A stretch of 64,000 bases of DNA from Flavobacterium sp. Root186. Its GTDB lineage: Bacteria; Bacteroidota; Bacteroidia; Flavobacteriales; Flavobacteriaceae. Below the pieces are notes generated by a model. That model saw only the letters and a list, made by a program, of their open reading frames with translations, had not been told where the DNA came from and did no database searches. The stretch's first letter is position 1. Each line of letters begins with the position of its first letter. The position numbers were made by a program, and so were the translations under genes. Shown in pieces: positions 1-8,193 of this stretch. Location: positions 124,001 through 188,000 of the forward strand of contig NZ_LMHW01000017.1 in assembly GCF_001428525.1 (NCBI RefSeq), written 5' to 3'.

Positions 1-126
1 AATAAAAATACCATCGTAATTATTGTGCTTTTCAAAACCTCCCAATTGTTCAAAACCGAGAATATTTACATAAAAATCTTCAATCTTTTCTAAGTCATTG
101 GTATGTCGGGCTACTCTTAAAAACAT
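1..126 (-). CDS. VOC/glyoxalase-fold family protein (N-terminal part, cut by window edge)
   Basis: The first 42 codons of a minus-strand gene are visible; the rest lies outside the window. The start reads MFLRVARHTNDLEKIEDFYV followed by an ILGFE stretch. This is the usual opening of vicinal-oxygen-chelate (glyoxalase/bleomycin-resistance) proteins: a beta strand with a conserved His, a helix, then FYxxxLGF. The substrate cannot be told from this fragment. It lies 3 bp downstream of the DinB-like gene on the same strand, so the two are probably co-transcribed. The family call rests on pattern only. Confidence 0.6.
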   Translation of the reverse strand, partial: MFLRVARHTNDLEKIEDFYVNILGFEQLGGFEKHNNYDGIFI

Positions 127-129
127 AAT

Positions 130-570
130 CTAAGCTTTTATCTGATTGATATGATGTTCTAAATGTTCTACATAATCCGTCATAAGAAACCTTAGATCAA
201 TTACAGATTCATCACTTAAAACGATTTTATAATCTAAAGCCTTCTCATCAACAGATTTCATAATCCTCACAATTTGTTTGTTTAACACAAACCACAACTG
301 CAAAAGTTCATCAGGATCCATGATTTGATATTGATTTAAATTTACTAAATCTATTTGATTATATGGTCGGTGCTGATAAGGTTTTTCTACATAATTAATT
401 TCTGTAAAACGTACCAAATTATGAATTGCTGAATCTGTTAAATGACCTAAAATTTCTTTTTTAGACCATTTTCCAGGTATTTTGGTTTCTAAAACTTCGT
501 TACTTAATGTTGAAAAATGATTTACATTTTCGTTCAGTAATTTTTCAAATTTAAGAATAGCTGTCTGCAT
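130..570 (-). CDS. DinB-superfamily protein (putative metal-dependent, YfiT-like)
   Basis: A 146-residue, probably four-helix-bundle protein. A histidine in GHLTDSAIH (His43) and the C-terminal HLEHH stretch (His136, His140) match the three-histidine metal site of the DinB/YfiT superfamily, whose members include thiol-dependent transferases and many uncharacterised proteins. The length is typical. Its ATG overlaps the stop codon of the upstream phosphorylase gene by one base (TAATG), which suggests translational coupling. The exact reaction is unknown. Confidence 0.75.
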   Translation of the reverse strand: MQTAILKFEKLLNENVNHFSTLSNEVLETKIPGKWSKKEILGHLTDSAIHNLVRFTEINYVEKPYQHRPYNQIDLVNLNQYQIMDPDELLQLWFVLNKQIVRIMKSVDEKALDYKIVLSDESVIDLRFLMTDYVEHLEHHINQIKA

Positions 571-1442
571 TATTTAAAACTTGAAAGTTTATTTAAAGTA
601 TACGTAATTAATGCATCAATGGCTTTATAAGGATCTTCACTAAAAGTCCCCGAAGCACGATTGGCAATAATTGCATTTAAAGATAATGCATTATGTCCTA
701 AAAGAGAAGAAAGTCCATAAATTGCAGCCGTTTCCATCTCTAAATTGGTAATGCGATTGCCATTAAAATCAAAATTATCCATTTTATTGTTTAATTCTTC
801 ATCCTGAATATTGAGTCTTAAAACACGGCCTTGCGGACCATAAAATCCTCCGGCTGTAGCGGTTATTCCTTTAAAAATTTTATCTGATTCGATAATTTTT
901 TCCAGTTTTTCAGAACACGGAATTACATAAGGTCTTCCTTTTCTAATATCCCAATTGGTGTGATAAATAAAAGCATCTTCAAGAGCCGTATTTGAAACTT
1001 CGTCAATTAAATAGGAGCGAAGCATATTATCCAGACCTAATCCGAATTTTGACATTACAAAGCTATCAACAGGAATATCGGCCTGCAGCGATCCCGAAGT
1101 TCCAATTCGGATAATATTTAAAGAGGTTAATTTTTCTTTTGGCTGACGTGTTTTTAAATCGATGTTTACCAAAGCATCTAATTCGTTTAAAACAATATCG
1201 ATATTATCAGGGCCAATTCCGGTTGACATTACAGAGATTCTTTTTCCTTTGTAAATTCCCGTTTGGGTTTTAAATTCTCTTTTTTGTGTAGAATATTCAA
1301 TCGAATCAAAAAATTGAGTAATTTTTTCAACTCTGTTCTGGTCTCCAACAAAAATAATATCGTTGGCAATATGCTCAGGACGAAGGTTTAAATGGTATAC
1401 ACTTCCATCCGGGTTAAGTATTAATTCTGATTCTTTTATCAT
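570..1442 (-). CDS. Nucleoside phosphorylase (PNP/UDP family)
   Basis: A 290-residue cytoplasmic enzyme predicted to split a nucleoside with phosphate into free base and ribose-1-phosphate. Family features seen are STGIGPDN near residue 93, the RIGTSGS phosphate-binding loop near residue 130, and NLEMETAAIYG near residue 235, the ribose-binding Met-Glu motif of this superfamily. It resembles uridine-phosphorylase-type proteins more than hexameric PNP, but the base preference cannot be read from sequence. It overlaps the next gene by one base. Upstream lies a perfect 17-bp inverted repeat that separates it from the SUI1 gene. Confidence 0.85.
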   Translation of the reverse strand: MIKESELILNPDGSVYHLNLRPEHIANDIIFVGDQNRVEKITQFFDSIEYSTQKREFKTQTGIYKGKRISVMSTGIGPDNIDIVLNELDALVNIDLKTRQPKEKLTSLNIIRIGTSGSLQADIPVDSFVMSKFGLGLDNMLRSYLIDEVSNTALEDAFIYHTNWDIRKGRPYVIPCSEKLEKIIESDKIFKGITATAGGFYGPQGRVLRLNIQDEELNNKMDNFDFNGNRITNLEMETAAIYGLSSLLGHNALSLNAIIANRASGTFSEDPYKAIDALITYTLNKLSSFK

Positions 1443-1491
1443 TTTTTTTTAGGTGCTTAGGTTCTGAGGGACAAAGGGACAAAGTTTTTTT

Positions 1492-1537
1492 GTTTCAAGT
1501 TTCAAGTTTTCATATTTCGTAACTTGAAACTTGAAAC
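1492..1537. repeat. Inverted repeat, GTTTCAAG family, perfect 17-bp arms
   Basis: The left arm at 1492-1508 and the right arm AACTTGAAACTTGAAAC at 1521-1537 are exact reverse complements around a 12-nt loop. Each arm is itself a tandem repeat of a 7-mer (TTTCAAG). The same family recurs at 12829-12978 and 26027-26090, with a remnant near 51949-51964. Confidence 0.9.
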
Positions 1538-1540
1538 TAT

Positions 1541-1873
1541 TTAGCCCCCAACCCTTTTAGTTTTAAATCCTTTTTCTTTTAAAATTGCCATAATTTTGTC
1601 ACGGTAATCGCCTTGAATGATGATCGAAGCATCTTTAAAAGTACCGCCAACGCTCAATTTTGTTTTGATTTCTTTGGCTAATACTTTAAAATCTTCATCA
1701 CTTCCTTCATAACCTTCAATTATGGTGGTTGGTTTTCCTTTACGTTTTTCAAATTTACAAATCATCGGTTCTTTCTGGACATACAAAACATGATCCTCTT
1801 TCTGAATTTCTTCAGGATCATTTGATTCTTCGTGATCTGGAAATAAGTTTTTTAATTGATCTTTTAAGTCCAT
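1541..1873 (-). CDS. yciH: SUI1/eIF1-like translation factor (YciH family)
   Basis: A 110-residue protein with a variable acidic N-terminus and a C-terminal SUI1 domain (about residues 35-110). The conserved family segment SVGGTFKDASIIIQGDYRDK is visible, with the usual GYEGSDED turn before it and the FKTKRVGG end. Homologues of eIF1 in bacteria (YciH) associate with the small ribosomal subunit and influence start-codon selection in vitro; their physiological role is unclear. The gene sits alone between two inverted repeats of different families (1492-1537 and 1912-1957), so it may be a single transcription unit. Confidence 0.9.
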   Translation of the reverse strand: MDLKDQLKNLFPDHEESNDPEEIQKEDHVLYVQKEPMICKFEKRKGKPTTIIEGYEGSDEDFKVLAKEIKTKLSVGGTFKDASIIIQGDYRDKIMAILKEKGFKTKRVGG

Positions 1874-1911
1874 AGCTTAATTAAATTCAAAAATTATAGT
1901 TTGTAAAAATT

Positions 1912-1957
1912 AAATTCCAAATTCCAATAGATTGCTATTTTTTGGAATTTGGAATTT
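1912..1957. repeat. Inverted repeat, AAATTCC family, perfect 16-bp arms
   Basis: AAATTCCAAATTCCAA at 1912-1927 is the exact reverse complement of TTGGAATTTGGAATTT at 1942-1957, with a 14-nt loop. Each arm is a tandem 7-mer (AAATTCC). Related copies or half-copies occur near 16341-16360, 33941-33960, 34071-34085, 41489-41523 and 51660-51672. Confidence 0.9.
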
Positions 1958-1978
1958 AAAAATTGAGATTTAAGATTT

Positions 1979-2929
1979 TTATTTCTTGATTAAACCTAAT
2001 TCTACCAAACGTTCGTGTAAAAACTCGCCCGCTGAGATGTCCTCATATTTCTTAGGATTTTCTGCATCAATACATTTATCTAAGCAATCCAAACGCATAT
2101 CGCTTACAGGATGCATAAAAAATGGAACTGAATAGCGAGAAGTTCCCCATAATTCTCTAGGTGGATTTACAACCTGGTGAATTGTAGATTTAAGTTTATT
2201 ATTAGTATGTCTGGATAACATATCTCCCACATTAATCACCAATTCATCATCTGCTGCAATAGCATCAATCCATTCGCCATCGTGGTTTTGAACCTGAAGT
2301 CCTTTTCCTTGTGCTCCCATTAACAAAGTGATTAAATTGATATCACCGTGAGCAGCCGCACGAATTGCGTTTTCTGGCTCAGAAGTAATTGGGGGATAAT
2401 GGATTGGTCTTAAAATAGAGTTTCCTTCTTTTGCATATTCATCAAAATAAAACTCATCAAGTCCAAGGTGTAAAGCCAAAGCTCTTAAAACATAAATTCC
2501 TGTTTTTTCAAGCATTTGATAAGCATCTTTACCAACTTCATTAAAACGAGGCAATTCCTTAACTTCTACATTATCAGGGTATTCTGAAGCCCACTTAGAA
2601 TCTTTGTCAACATACTGGCCAAAATGCCAGAATTCCTTCAAATCTCCCTCTTTACGGCCTTTAGCATGTTCTTTTCCAAAAGATACATAACCTCTTTGTC
2701 CGCCAATTCCGGGAATTTCATAATTATGCTTAGTTTCTACTGGCAAGGCGAAAAATTTTCTAATTTCACCATAAAGTTCGTCTACCAATTTGTCATCTAA
2801 GAAATGACCTTTTAAGGCAACGAAGCCAATGTTTTCAAATGCACTGCCGATTTCATTTACAAATTTTTGTTTACGTTTCGGGTCGTCCGAAAGGAAATCA
2901 CGTAAGTCTACACTAGGAATGTTTTGCAT
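1979..2929 (-). CDS. 2-oxoglutarate/Fe(II)-dependent oxygenase, isopenicillin-N-synthase-like
   Basis: A 316-residue soluble oxygenase of the isopenicillin N synthase / plant 2OG-dioxygenase superfamily. The N-terminal DIOX_N region (about 1-120) begins IPSVDLRDF. The Fe(II) triad is visible as His194 and Asp196 (HGD) plus His251 (TIHQVVNPP). Arg265 and Ser267 (RYS) match the cosubstrate-binding RxS motif. These residues suggest an active enzyme, but the substrate is unknown; bacterial members are often annotated only as family proteins. A TAnnTTTG-type promoter box lies 50 bp upstream of the start. There is no co-directional partner immediately upstream. Confidence 0.85.
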   Translation of the reverse strand: MQNIPSVDLRDFLSDDPKRKQKFVNEIGSAFENIGFVALKGHFLDDKLVDELYGEIRKFFALPVETKHNYEIPGIGGQRGYVSFGKEHAKGRKEGDLKEFWHFGQYVDKDSKWASEYPDNVEVKELPRFNEVGKDAYQMLEKTGIYVLRALALHLGLDEFYFDEYAKEGNSILRPIHYPPITSEPENAIRAAAHGDINLITLLMGAQGKGLQVQNHDGEWIDAIAADDELVINVGDMLSRHTNNKLKSTIHQVVNPPRELWGTSRYSVPFFMHPVSDMRLDCLDKCIDAENPKKYEDISAGEFLHERLVELGLIKK

Positions 2930-2978
2930 ACTTTACATTTTTATTTAAGAAAAAAAGGCGTATTAAGCCTTTCAATAA

Positions 2979-2986
2979 CAAAGGTA
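2979..2986 (-). promoter_or_regulatory. -7 promoter box of the 2OG oxygenase gene
   Basis: Read on the minus strand this is TACCTTTG, an exact match to the Bacteroidota -7 consensus TAnnTTTG, about 50 bp before the start codon. No good -33 TTG was found at standard spacing, so the assignment rests on the -7 box. Confidence 0.5.
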
Positions 2987-3299
2987 GAGAATATTTTATA
3001 TTTGAATTTTATAAATTACCATAAAATTTAGTTTTATATCCAATTTTTAATACAAATTCTGAATATTAATTTTAAAAACTCAAAAATTAATGTATTTATT
3101 TTTTGTAGCTAAAATAAGATAAAAAATACTAGCGTGACAAAAAAATCCCATTATATTTGTCTTCAATTTTTATAAATGGAAAACAGCAAATTATTTTTTC
3201 TATTTTTATAAATGTTAACAAATAACAATTTTAAATTATTTAACAAATACTGTTAAAATTGTTATATTTTTATATATTTGAATAAAAAAAAATAGTCCA
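2987..3299. other. AT-rich divergent intergenic region with two candidate promoter boxes
   Basis: About 310 bp without a gene, between the oxygenase (minus) and the E1 gene (plus). It is very AT-rich with many A and T runs. TATATTTG occurs at 3152-3159 and again at 3273-3280, both matching TAnnTTTG on the plus strand. Use of the distal one would give a long leader for the E1 mRNA. No leader peptide or clear hairpin was recognised. Confidence 0.5.
3273..3280 (+). promoter_or_regulatory. -7 promoter box of the E1 dehydrogenase gene
   Basis: TATATTTG matches TAnnTTTG and ends 19 bp before the ATG at 3300. A second copy at 3152-3159 may be an alternative upstream promoter. Confidence 0.5.
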
Positions 3300-5276
3300 A
3301 TGATCTTTTACAGAGAAAACCTTACTGACGAAAAATTACTAGATTTATATAAAAAAATCCTGAAACCACGCTTGATCGAAGAGAAAATGCTTATTTTGAT
3401 TCGACAAGGAAAAGTTTCAAAATGGTTTTCAGGAATTGGCCAGGAAGCTATTGCAGTAGGGGTAACGTCTGTTTTAGACGAATCTGAATATGTATTGCCA
3501 ATGCACCGAAATCTAGGTGTTTTTACCACTAGAAATATTCCATTACACAGACTTTTTTCTCAATGGCAGGGAAAAGCAAACGGTTTTACAAAAGGGCGTG
3601 ACAGAAGTTTCCACTTTGGAACTCAAGAATATAATATTATAGGTATGATTTCGCATTTGGGTCCGCAATTAGGAATTGCTGACGGAATTGCTCTTGCCAA
3701 TAAACTTCAGGATAATAAAAAAATTACAGCTGTTTTTACCGGTGAAGGCGCAACAAGTGAAGGCGATTTTCATGAAGCATTGAATATTGCAGCGGTTTGG
3801 AAGCTTCCGGTGATGTTTGTTATTGAAAACAATGGCTACGGACTTTCTACACCAACAAACGAACAGTATTTTTGTGAAAACCTTGCTGACAAAGGAATTG
3901 GTTACGGCATGGAAAGCTGGATTATTGATGGAAATAATATTCTTGAAGTTTACAACAAATTATCGCAGTTAAAAAAGGAAATGATCGAAAATCCGCATCC
4001 GGTTTTATTAGAATTTAAAACATTCAGGATGCGCGGTCACGAAGAGGCGAGTGGTACAAAATATGTTCCGCAGGAATTAATGGACGAATGGGAAGCTAAA
4101 GATCCTGTTACCAATTATAGAAAATATCTAACAGAAATTGGAGTCCTTACCGAAGAACTGGACGAAAAATTACGTGCTGAAATCAAGCTGGAAATTGATG
4201 AAAACTGGGCAATGGCAAACGCCGAACCTGAAATAGAGCCAACTTACAGCGGAGAATTAGATGATGTTTACAAAAACTTTGAATATGAAGAATATACTCA
4301 TGGTGAAGAAGTAAAAAATATTCGTTTTATAGATGCTATCCGAAATAGTTTAGAACAATCTATGTGGCGTAATAAAAACTTGGTCATAATGGGTCAGGAC
4401 ATTGCTGAATATGGTGGTGCTTTTAAAATTACAGAAGGATTTGTTGATGCTTTTGGAAAAGATCGAGTACGAAATACACCAATTTGCGAAAGTGCCGTAG
4501 TTTCGGCCGCAATGGGATTATCCATCAATAATTATAAAGCCATTGTCGAAATGCAGTTTGCTGATTTTGTTTCGACAGGTTTTAACCCAATTGTCAATTT
4601 ATTAGCAAAATCACATTATCGCTGGGGCGAAAAAGCCGATGTTGTCGTTAGAATGCCTTGCGGCGGAGGAACTCAAGCCGGCCCGTTTCACTCGCAGACA
4701 AATGAAGCTTGGTTTACTAAAACTCCAGGTTTAAAAGTGGTTTATCCAGCATTTCCTTATGATGCAAAAGGTTTATTGAATACTGCCATCAACGATCCAA
4801 ATCCGGTTTTGTTTTTTGAGCATAAACAATTATACAGAAGTGTTTATCAAGATGTTCCAACTGATTATTATACAATTCCGTTTGGAAAAGCGGCTTTATT
4901 AAAAGAAGGAAATGCAGTAACTATTATAGCTTTTGGAGCTCCAGTTCACTGGGCTTTAGAAACTTTAGCCAATAATCCTGAAATCCAAGCTGATTTAATC
5001 GATTTAAGAACTTTACAGCCGCTTGATACTGAAACTATTTTTGCTTCGGTTAAAAAGACAGGAAAAGTAATTATCTATCAGGAAGACACTCTGTTTGGCG
5101 GAATTGCCAGCGATCTTTCGGCTTTAATTATGGAAGAATGTTTCGAATATTTAGACGGTCCGGTAAAAAGAGTGGCGAGTTTAGATTCACCAATTCCGTT
5201 TACAAAAGCACTGGAAGATCAGTTTTTACCAAAAAATCGTTTTGAAGAGGTTTTATTTGAGTTACTGAGATACTAA
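3300..5276 (+). CDS. 2-oxoacid dehydrogenase E1, fused alpha and beta subunits
   Basis: A 658-residue fusion. Residues 1 to about 330 are the E1 alpha (thiamine-diphosphate) part, with GEGATSEGD at 148-156 and NNGYGLS near 177-183 forming the Mg/ThDP site. Residues about 340-658 are the transketolase-like E1 beta part (IAEYGGAFKIT, then QEDTLFGGIASDLSA near the end). The enzyme would decarboxylate a 2-oxoacid and pass the acyl group to a lipoyl E2. The layout resembles branched-chain (2-oxoisovalerate) E1 fusions, but pyruvate or another substrate is not excluded. No E2 or E3 gene is adjacent, so the rest of the complex is encoded elsewhere. It converges on the oxidoreductase gene across an inverted repeat. 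Confidence 0.85.
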   Translation: MIFYRENLTDEKLLDLYKKILKPRLIEEKMLILIRQGKVSKWFSGIGQEAIAVGVTSVLDESEYVLPMHRNLGVFTTRNIPLHRLFSQWQGKANGFTKGRDRSFHFGTQEYNIIGMISHLGPQLGIADGIALANKLQDNKKITAVFTGEGATSEGDFHEALNIAAVWKLPVMFVIENNGYGLSTPTNEQYFCENLADKGIGYGMESWIIDGNNILEVYNKLSQLKKEMIENPHPVLLEFKTFRMRGHEEASGTKYVPQELMDEWEAKDPVTNYRKYLTEIGVLTEELDEKLRAEIKLEIDENWAMANAEPEIEPTYSGELDDVYKNFEYEEYTHGEEVKNIRFIDAIRNSLEQSMWRNKNLVIMGQDIAEYGGAFKITEGFVDAFGKDRVRNTPICESAVVSAAMGLSINNYKAIVEMQFADFVSTGFNPIVNLLAKSHYRWGEKADVVVRMPCGGGTQAGPFHSQTNEAWFTKTPGLKVVYPAFPYDAKGLLNTAINDPNPVLFFEHKQLYRSVYQDVPTDYYTIPFGKAALLKEGNAVTIIAFGAPVHWALETLANNPEIQADLIDLRTLQPLDTETIFASVKKTGKVIIYQEDTLFGGIASDLSALIMEECFEYLDGPVKRVASLDSPIPFTKALEDQFLPKNRFEEVLFELLRY

Positions 5277-5375
5277 GATTCTAAGTTGCTAAGATATTGA
5301 GGTTCTAAGATGCTAAAATTGTTTCTGAGTTTAAAAAAACTTAGAATCTTAGCATCTTAGAACCTTAGCAACTTT
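5275..5375. repeat. Inverted repeat, TAAGATGC/TAAGGTTC family
   Basis: GGTTCTAAGATGCTAA (5301-5316) is the exact reverse complement of 5349-5364, and TTGCTAAG (5286-5293) pairs with CTTAGCAA (5364-5371). The arms are built from octamers of the form TAAGNTNC. It fills the whole gap between two convergent genes and may act as a bidirectional transcription end, although there is no clean U-tract. Confidence 0.8.
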
Positions 5376-6345
5376 AAGCAATAACTACTAATCGCTTTCC
5401 ATCAGAAACTTCTGCATTCCACATTTTCTCGATATCGACTAAATTCACTTTTTCGATATTTACTTTTAGCTTATTTTGAGAAGCCAAAAGAAACATTTCG
5501 GGAAGTATTTCTGAAAACAACAATTTCACTTCGTCTCTTGTCCAGCTTCCTAAACCTGACCCAGACAATTGCAAATCAACGCTTCGTAAAATTTGAGCAG
5601 ATAATTGAATGGTATCACCAGACATTGAACCAACAGAAACATATCTCGTTTTAGGAGCAAAATTCCCGTTTCCTTTTAAAACAGAAAGAATCATTTCTGC
5701 CGAATGTCCCCATAAATAATCCAAAACAATATCGATTGGTGTGTTTTGATGAGTTTCTTTAAGCTGCGAAATAAAATTTTCATCATTCTGTTTTAAAGAA
5801 ATAATTTCATCAACGCCTAATTCTAAAAGACTTTGAAGTGTTTTTTCATTTCTTCCGGTAACAATTATTTTCTTTGCACCATAATGTTTCGCAATCTGAA
5901 TCGCCATTTGACCTGTAAAACCAGTTGCCCCATTAATTAAAACAGTTTCTCCCGGTTTTATTCCGGCTCTAAAACGAAGTGCCATTGCTGAACCTGCAAC
6001 TGCATTTGGCATTGCTGCGGCCGCTGCATCATCAATTCCGTCTGGTAATGCAACCATTCTGTTTTTCTCCACTAAAGCTTTTTCAGCGATTGTTCCTGAA
6101 ATTCCCCGGGCATAAACTCTGGTTCCGTTTTCGAGCAAACCAATTGCATCACTGCCAATTACAAATCCATTTTGATTATCATTTTCTGATGAATAATGTT
6201 CTCCGCTTGCAATTCCTTTATCCAAATTGGTAATCGCTACGGCTTTAACCGAGATTAAAACCTCATTTTCATTTGCCGCGATTGGCTCTTGGAATTCTGC
6301 ATATTTTGGCAATTCGCCTTTTTTATAAACTACTGCTGCTTTCAT
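5374..6345 (-). CDS. MDR-family NAD(P)H:quinone-type oxidoreductase
   Basis: A 323-residue medium-chain dehydrogenase/reductase. The N-terminal GroES-like part is followed by a Rossmann fold with GATGFTGQMAIQIAKHYGAK around residue 140. The cysteines that hold zinc in alcohol dehydrogenases are absent, which favours a zinc-free quinone-oxidoreductase type over a classical alcohol dehydrogenase. The natural substrate is unknown. The gene lies downstream of a Crp/Fnr regulator on the same strand, but a repeat and its own promoter separate them. A perfect palindrome upstream suggests that the regulator controls it. Confidence 0.8.
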   Translation of the reverse strand: MKAAVVYKKGELPKYAEFQEPIAANENEVLISVKAVAITNLDKGIASGEHYSSENDNQNGFVIGSDAIGLLENGTRVYARGISGTIAEKALVEKNRMVALPDGIDDAAAAAMPNAVAGSAMALRFRAGIKPGETVLINGATGFTGQMAIQIAKHYGAKKIIVTGRNEKTLQSLLELGVDEIISLKQNDENFISQLKETHQNTPIDIVLDYLWGHSAEMILSVLKGNGNFAPKTRYVSVGSMSGDTIQLSAQILRSVDLQLSGSGLGSWTRDEVKLLFSEILPEMFLLASQNKLKVNIEKVNLVDIEKMWNAEVSDGKRLVVIA

Positions 6346-6374
6346 AATTTTTATAAATATTAAATTTTATGAAG

Positions 6375-6382
6375 CAAAATTA
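6375..6382 (-). promoter_or_regulatory. -7 promoter box of the oxidoreductase gene
   Basis: On the minus strand this reads TAATTTTG, an exact TAnnTTTG match, 30 bp before the start codon at 6345. Confidence 0.55.
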
Positions 6383-6403
6383 TAGAGCCGTTTACGGGCA
6401 GAC

Positions 6404-6419
6404 GATAACATTTGTTATC
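6404..6419. promoter_or_regulatory. Perfect 7-2-7 palindrome, candidate Crp/Fnr operator
   Basis: GATAACA-TT-TGTTATC is an exact dyad of the size bound by Crp/Fnr dimers. Its centre (about 6411.5) is roughly 42 bp upstream of the start point expected from the -7 box at 6375-6382, which is the classical class II activator position. The next gene upstream on the same strand (6532-7107) encodes a Crp/Fnr protein. The protein-site link is inferred from proximity and geometry. Confidence 0.55.
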
Positions 6420-6460
6420 AAATGAAATAAGAAACAATTATCAAGTTTTTTTTTTAAAAC

Positions 6461-6519
6461 TATATAAGTTATATAAGAAATTATAAGCTAGGCTTAAATT
6501 AACTTATATAACTTATATG
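6461..6519. repeat. Inverted repeat, ACTTATATA family (copy 1)
   Basis: TATATAAGTTATATAAG (6461-6477) pairs with 6503-6519 at 16 of 17 positions. The arms are a tandem 9-mer. The loop contains a TAGGCTTAAATTAA stretch also found in the second copy (8389-8495), so the two copies share more than their arms. Confidence 0.85.
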
Positions 6520-6531
6520 GTGAAATTTTAA

Positions 6532-7107
6532 TTATTTTTTGTGAACCAGTTTACTTTTGATTCGGCTTAAGTGAACTGTGCTTACTCCAAGATAAGAAGC
6601 AATGTAGTGCTGCGGAACTCGCTGTACAATTTGAGGTTTTTCTTCAATTAAACTGAGATAACGCTGGGTAGGGGAGTCTTTTATAAAAGAAAAAAAGTGT
6701 TTCATATAATCAAATGTTCTTTGAAAAAGCATATTGATTAACCGATCCCGAAGTTCTGGAATTTCCTTAATTTCTTCAATAATTTTATCGACATCATTTT
6801 TAGAAATCCACCATAAAACAGAAGGCTCAATTGTTTCCACCACAACCGGACTGGGGAATTTTTTCATAAAACTTTCAATAGAAGCAACACTTTGATTTTC
6901 GAAAAAAAACTGCGAAGTCAAATCTTTTCCGTTATTATTAAACCAAACCCTGATGCAGCCTTTTTCAATTATAAAAAGCTTTTTAGAAACTTCACCTTCT
7001 TCTATCAAAACTGTTTTGGCAGGAACTTCAATACGATTGAAACAACTGGTGTATTCGTTCCATTTTTCATCGGTTAGAGGGAATTTATTTCGGAATTGAT
7101 TGAACAT
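6532..7107 (-). CDS. Crp/Fnr-family transcriptional regulator
   Basis: A 191-residue regulator. The N-terminal cyclic-nucleotide-binding-type beta roll (about 20-115) includes VLIEEGEVSKKLFIIEKGCIRVW. The C-terminal winged helix (about 150-191) includes QHYIASYLGVSTVHLSRIKSKL, a good recognition-helix pattern. There is no cysteine cluster of the FNR Fe-S type. The ligand is unknown. The likely target is the adjacent oxidoreductase gene, given the palindrome at 6404-6419. Its start lies 7 bp from the end of the ankyrin gene upstream, so it may belong to a three-gene unit with that gene and 7698-8105. Confidence 0.85.
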   Translation of the reverse strand: MFNQFRNKFPLTDEKWNEYTSCFNRIEVPAKTVLIEEGEVSKKLFIIEKGCIRVWFNNNGKDLTSQFFFENQSVASIESFMKKFPSPVVVETIEPSVLWWISKNDVDKIIEEIKEIPELRDRLINMLFQRTFDYMKHFFSFIKDSPTQRYLSLIEEKPQIVQRVPQHYIASYLGVSTVHLSRIKSKLVHKK

Positions 7108-7114
7108 TTAATCA

Positions 7115-7684
7115 TTATTTTTTAGCTCCATAGTTTATAAGTAAGCTGATTTTCCCTGAATCTCCATTTATTTTCGCACACTTTAATGGAGTCATTTCAT
7201 CTATACTTCTATGTAAATTAGGGTTTGCTTTATTTTTCAATAGACATTCCAAAACTTCAATAGATCCAAAACTAGAAGCACTCATTAAAGCATTATATCC
7301 ATTTTCTAAAGTTTTATTTGGATCTGCTCCGTGATCAATTAATAACTGAACACTTCTTGCATTGTTTTCACTAGCAGCTCGAATCATATAATCATTTAGA
7401 TTTATTACTTTACCAGTTGCCAATAGTTTTTCAACTGCAATATCATTATTCATAAACAAAGAAACATCTAGAGCAGTTAATTCCCAATTAGTGTTTTCAC
7501 CTTTTGAAATAAAATTTACATCTGCATTCTGATTTATTAAGCCAATAAATTCTTCAGTATTATTATCATAAATAGCATTCATTAGTGGAGACCAATACTG
7601 TTTTTCATCATCCCATCTTTCCTTGTCGCGAGTATTACATGAACTGAGAATGACCAGAAAGACAATGCAAAAAATATTATTCAT
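7115..7684 (-). CDS. Ankyrin-repeat lipoprotein
   Basis: I place the start at 7684, 13 codons inside the longest open frame. From there the protein begins MNNIFCIVFLVILSSC, a clean lipoprotein signal with the lipobox cysteine at about residue 16. The longer start would overlap the upstream gene and bury this signal. The mature 170 or so residues contain ankyrin-type repeats such as ARSVQLLIDHGADPNKTLENGYNALMSAS, written here only to show the GADPN and ALMSA hallmarks. Such lipoproteins bind unknown protein partners at the inner face of the outer membrane or in the periplasm. Confidence 0.75.
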   Translation of the reverse strand: MNNIFCIVFLVILSSCNTRDKERWDDEKQYWSPLMNAIYDNNTEEFIGLINQNADVNFISKGENTNWELTALDVSLFMNNDIAVEKLLATGKVINLNDYMIRAASENNARSVQLLIDHGADPNKTLENGYNALMSASSFGSIEVLECLLKNKANPNLHRSIDEMTPLKCAKINGDSGKISLLINYGAKK

Positions 7685-7697
7685 TATTTTTTTTAAT

Positions 7698-8105
7698 TTA
7701 CTTCGAATCAGATTCCACTTCAAACAACTGCACCTGGCTTTTCAATCTTTCAATCAATAAATTCATCATTCGTTTGTTTAAACTTGATGAATTCTGAATA
7801 TAAGTTTCATACTCTTCAATGGTAAAAAGCGCCATTACAATTCCTTTGAGGGAATTTCTGAACTTAATATCTTTTTGAATGGAATTTTCTATAGTCTGCA
7901 GTTTCTTCTCAACTGTATACGAATAAAAATCGGCTTTGTTTTTATTTACATAATTAATAAAAACCGCAATAAACAAATCGTTTTGAAGTTTTAAAATAGG
8001 CCTAATCGTTTGATTTTGAAAGATTTCATCTGGAGAAGATTGAGCACTTACAGTTCCTAAAGTTTCGCCTCTTAATTCTCTTAAAAAAGTGTCTCTATCT
8101 GCCAT
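7698..8105 (-). CDS. Uncharacterised 135-residue cytoplasmic protein
   Basis: I do not recognise a characterised domain. The protein has no signal peptide and is predicted mostly helical, with a QNDLFIAVFINYVNKNKADF core and a charged C-terminus. A TTFL/RGET-type N-terminus (DTFLRELRGETLGTV) precedes it. It sits upstream of the ankyrin lipoprotein on the same strand with a 13-bp gap, so the two are probably co-expressed. No function is assigned. Confidence 0.6.
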   Translation of the reverse strand: MADRDTFLRELRGETLGTVSAQSSPDEIFQNQTIRPILKLQNDLFIAVFINYVNKNKADFYSYTVEKKLQTIENSIQKDIKFRNSLKGIVMALFTIEEYETYIQNSSSLNKRMMNLLIERLKSQVQLFEVESDSK

Positions 8106-8193
8106 GTTTTTTCTTTTAAATTTAGAAAAAATCTTTTAATAAATAATATTTAATACATTTATTAAAAATTAATTTCACCTAAAAATCCACATC

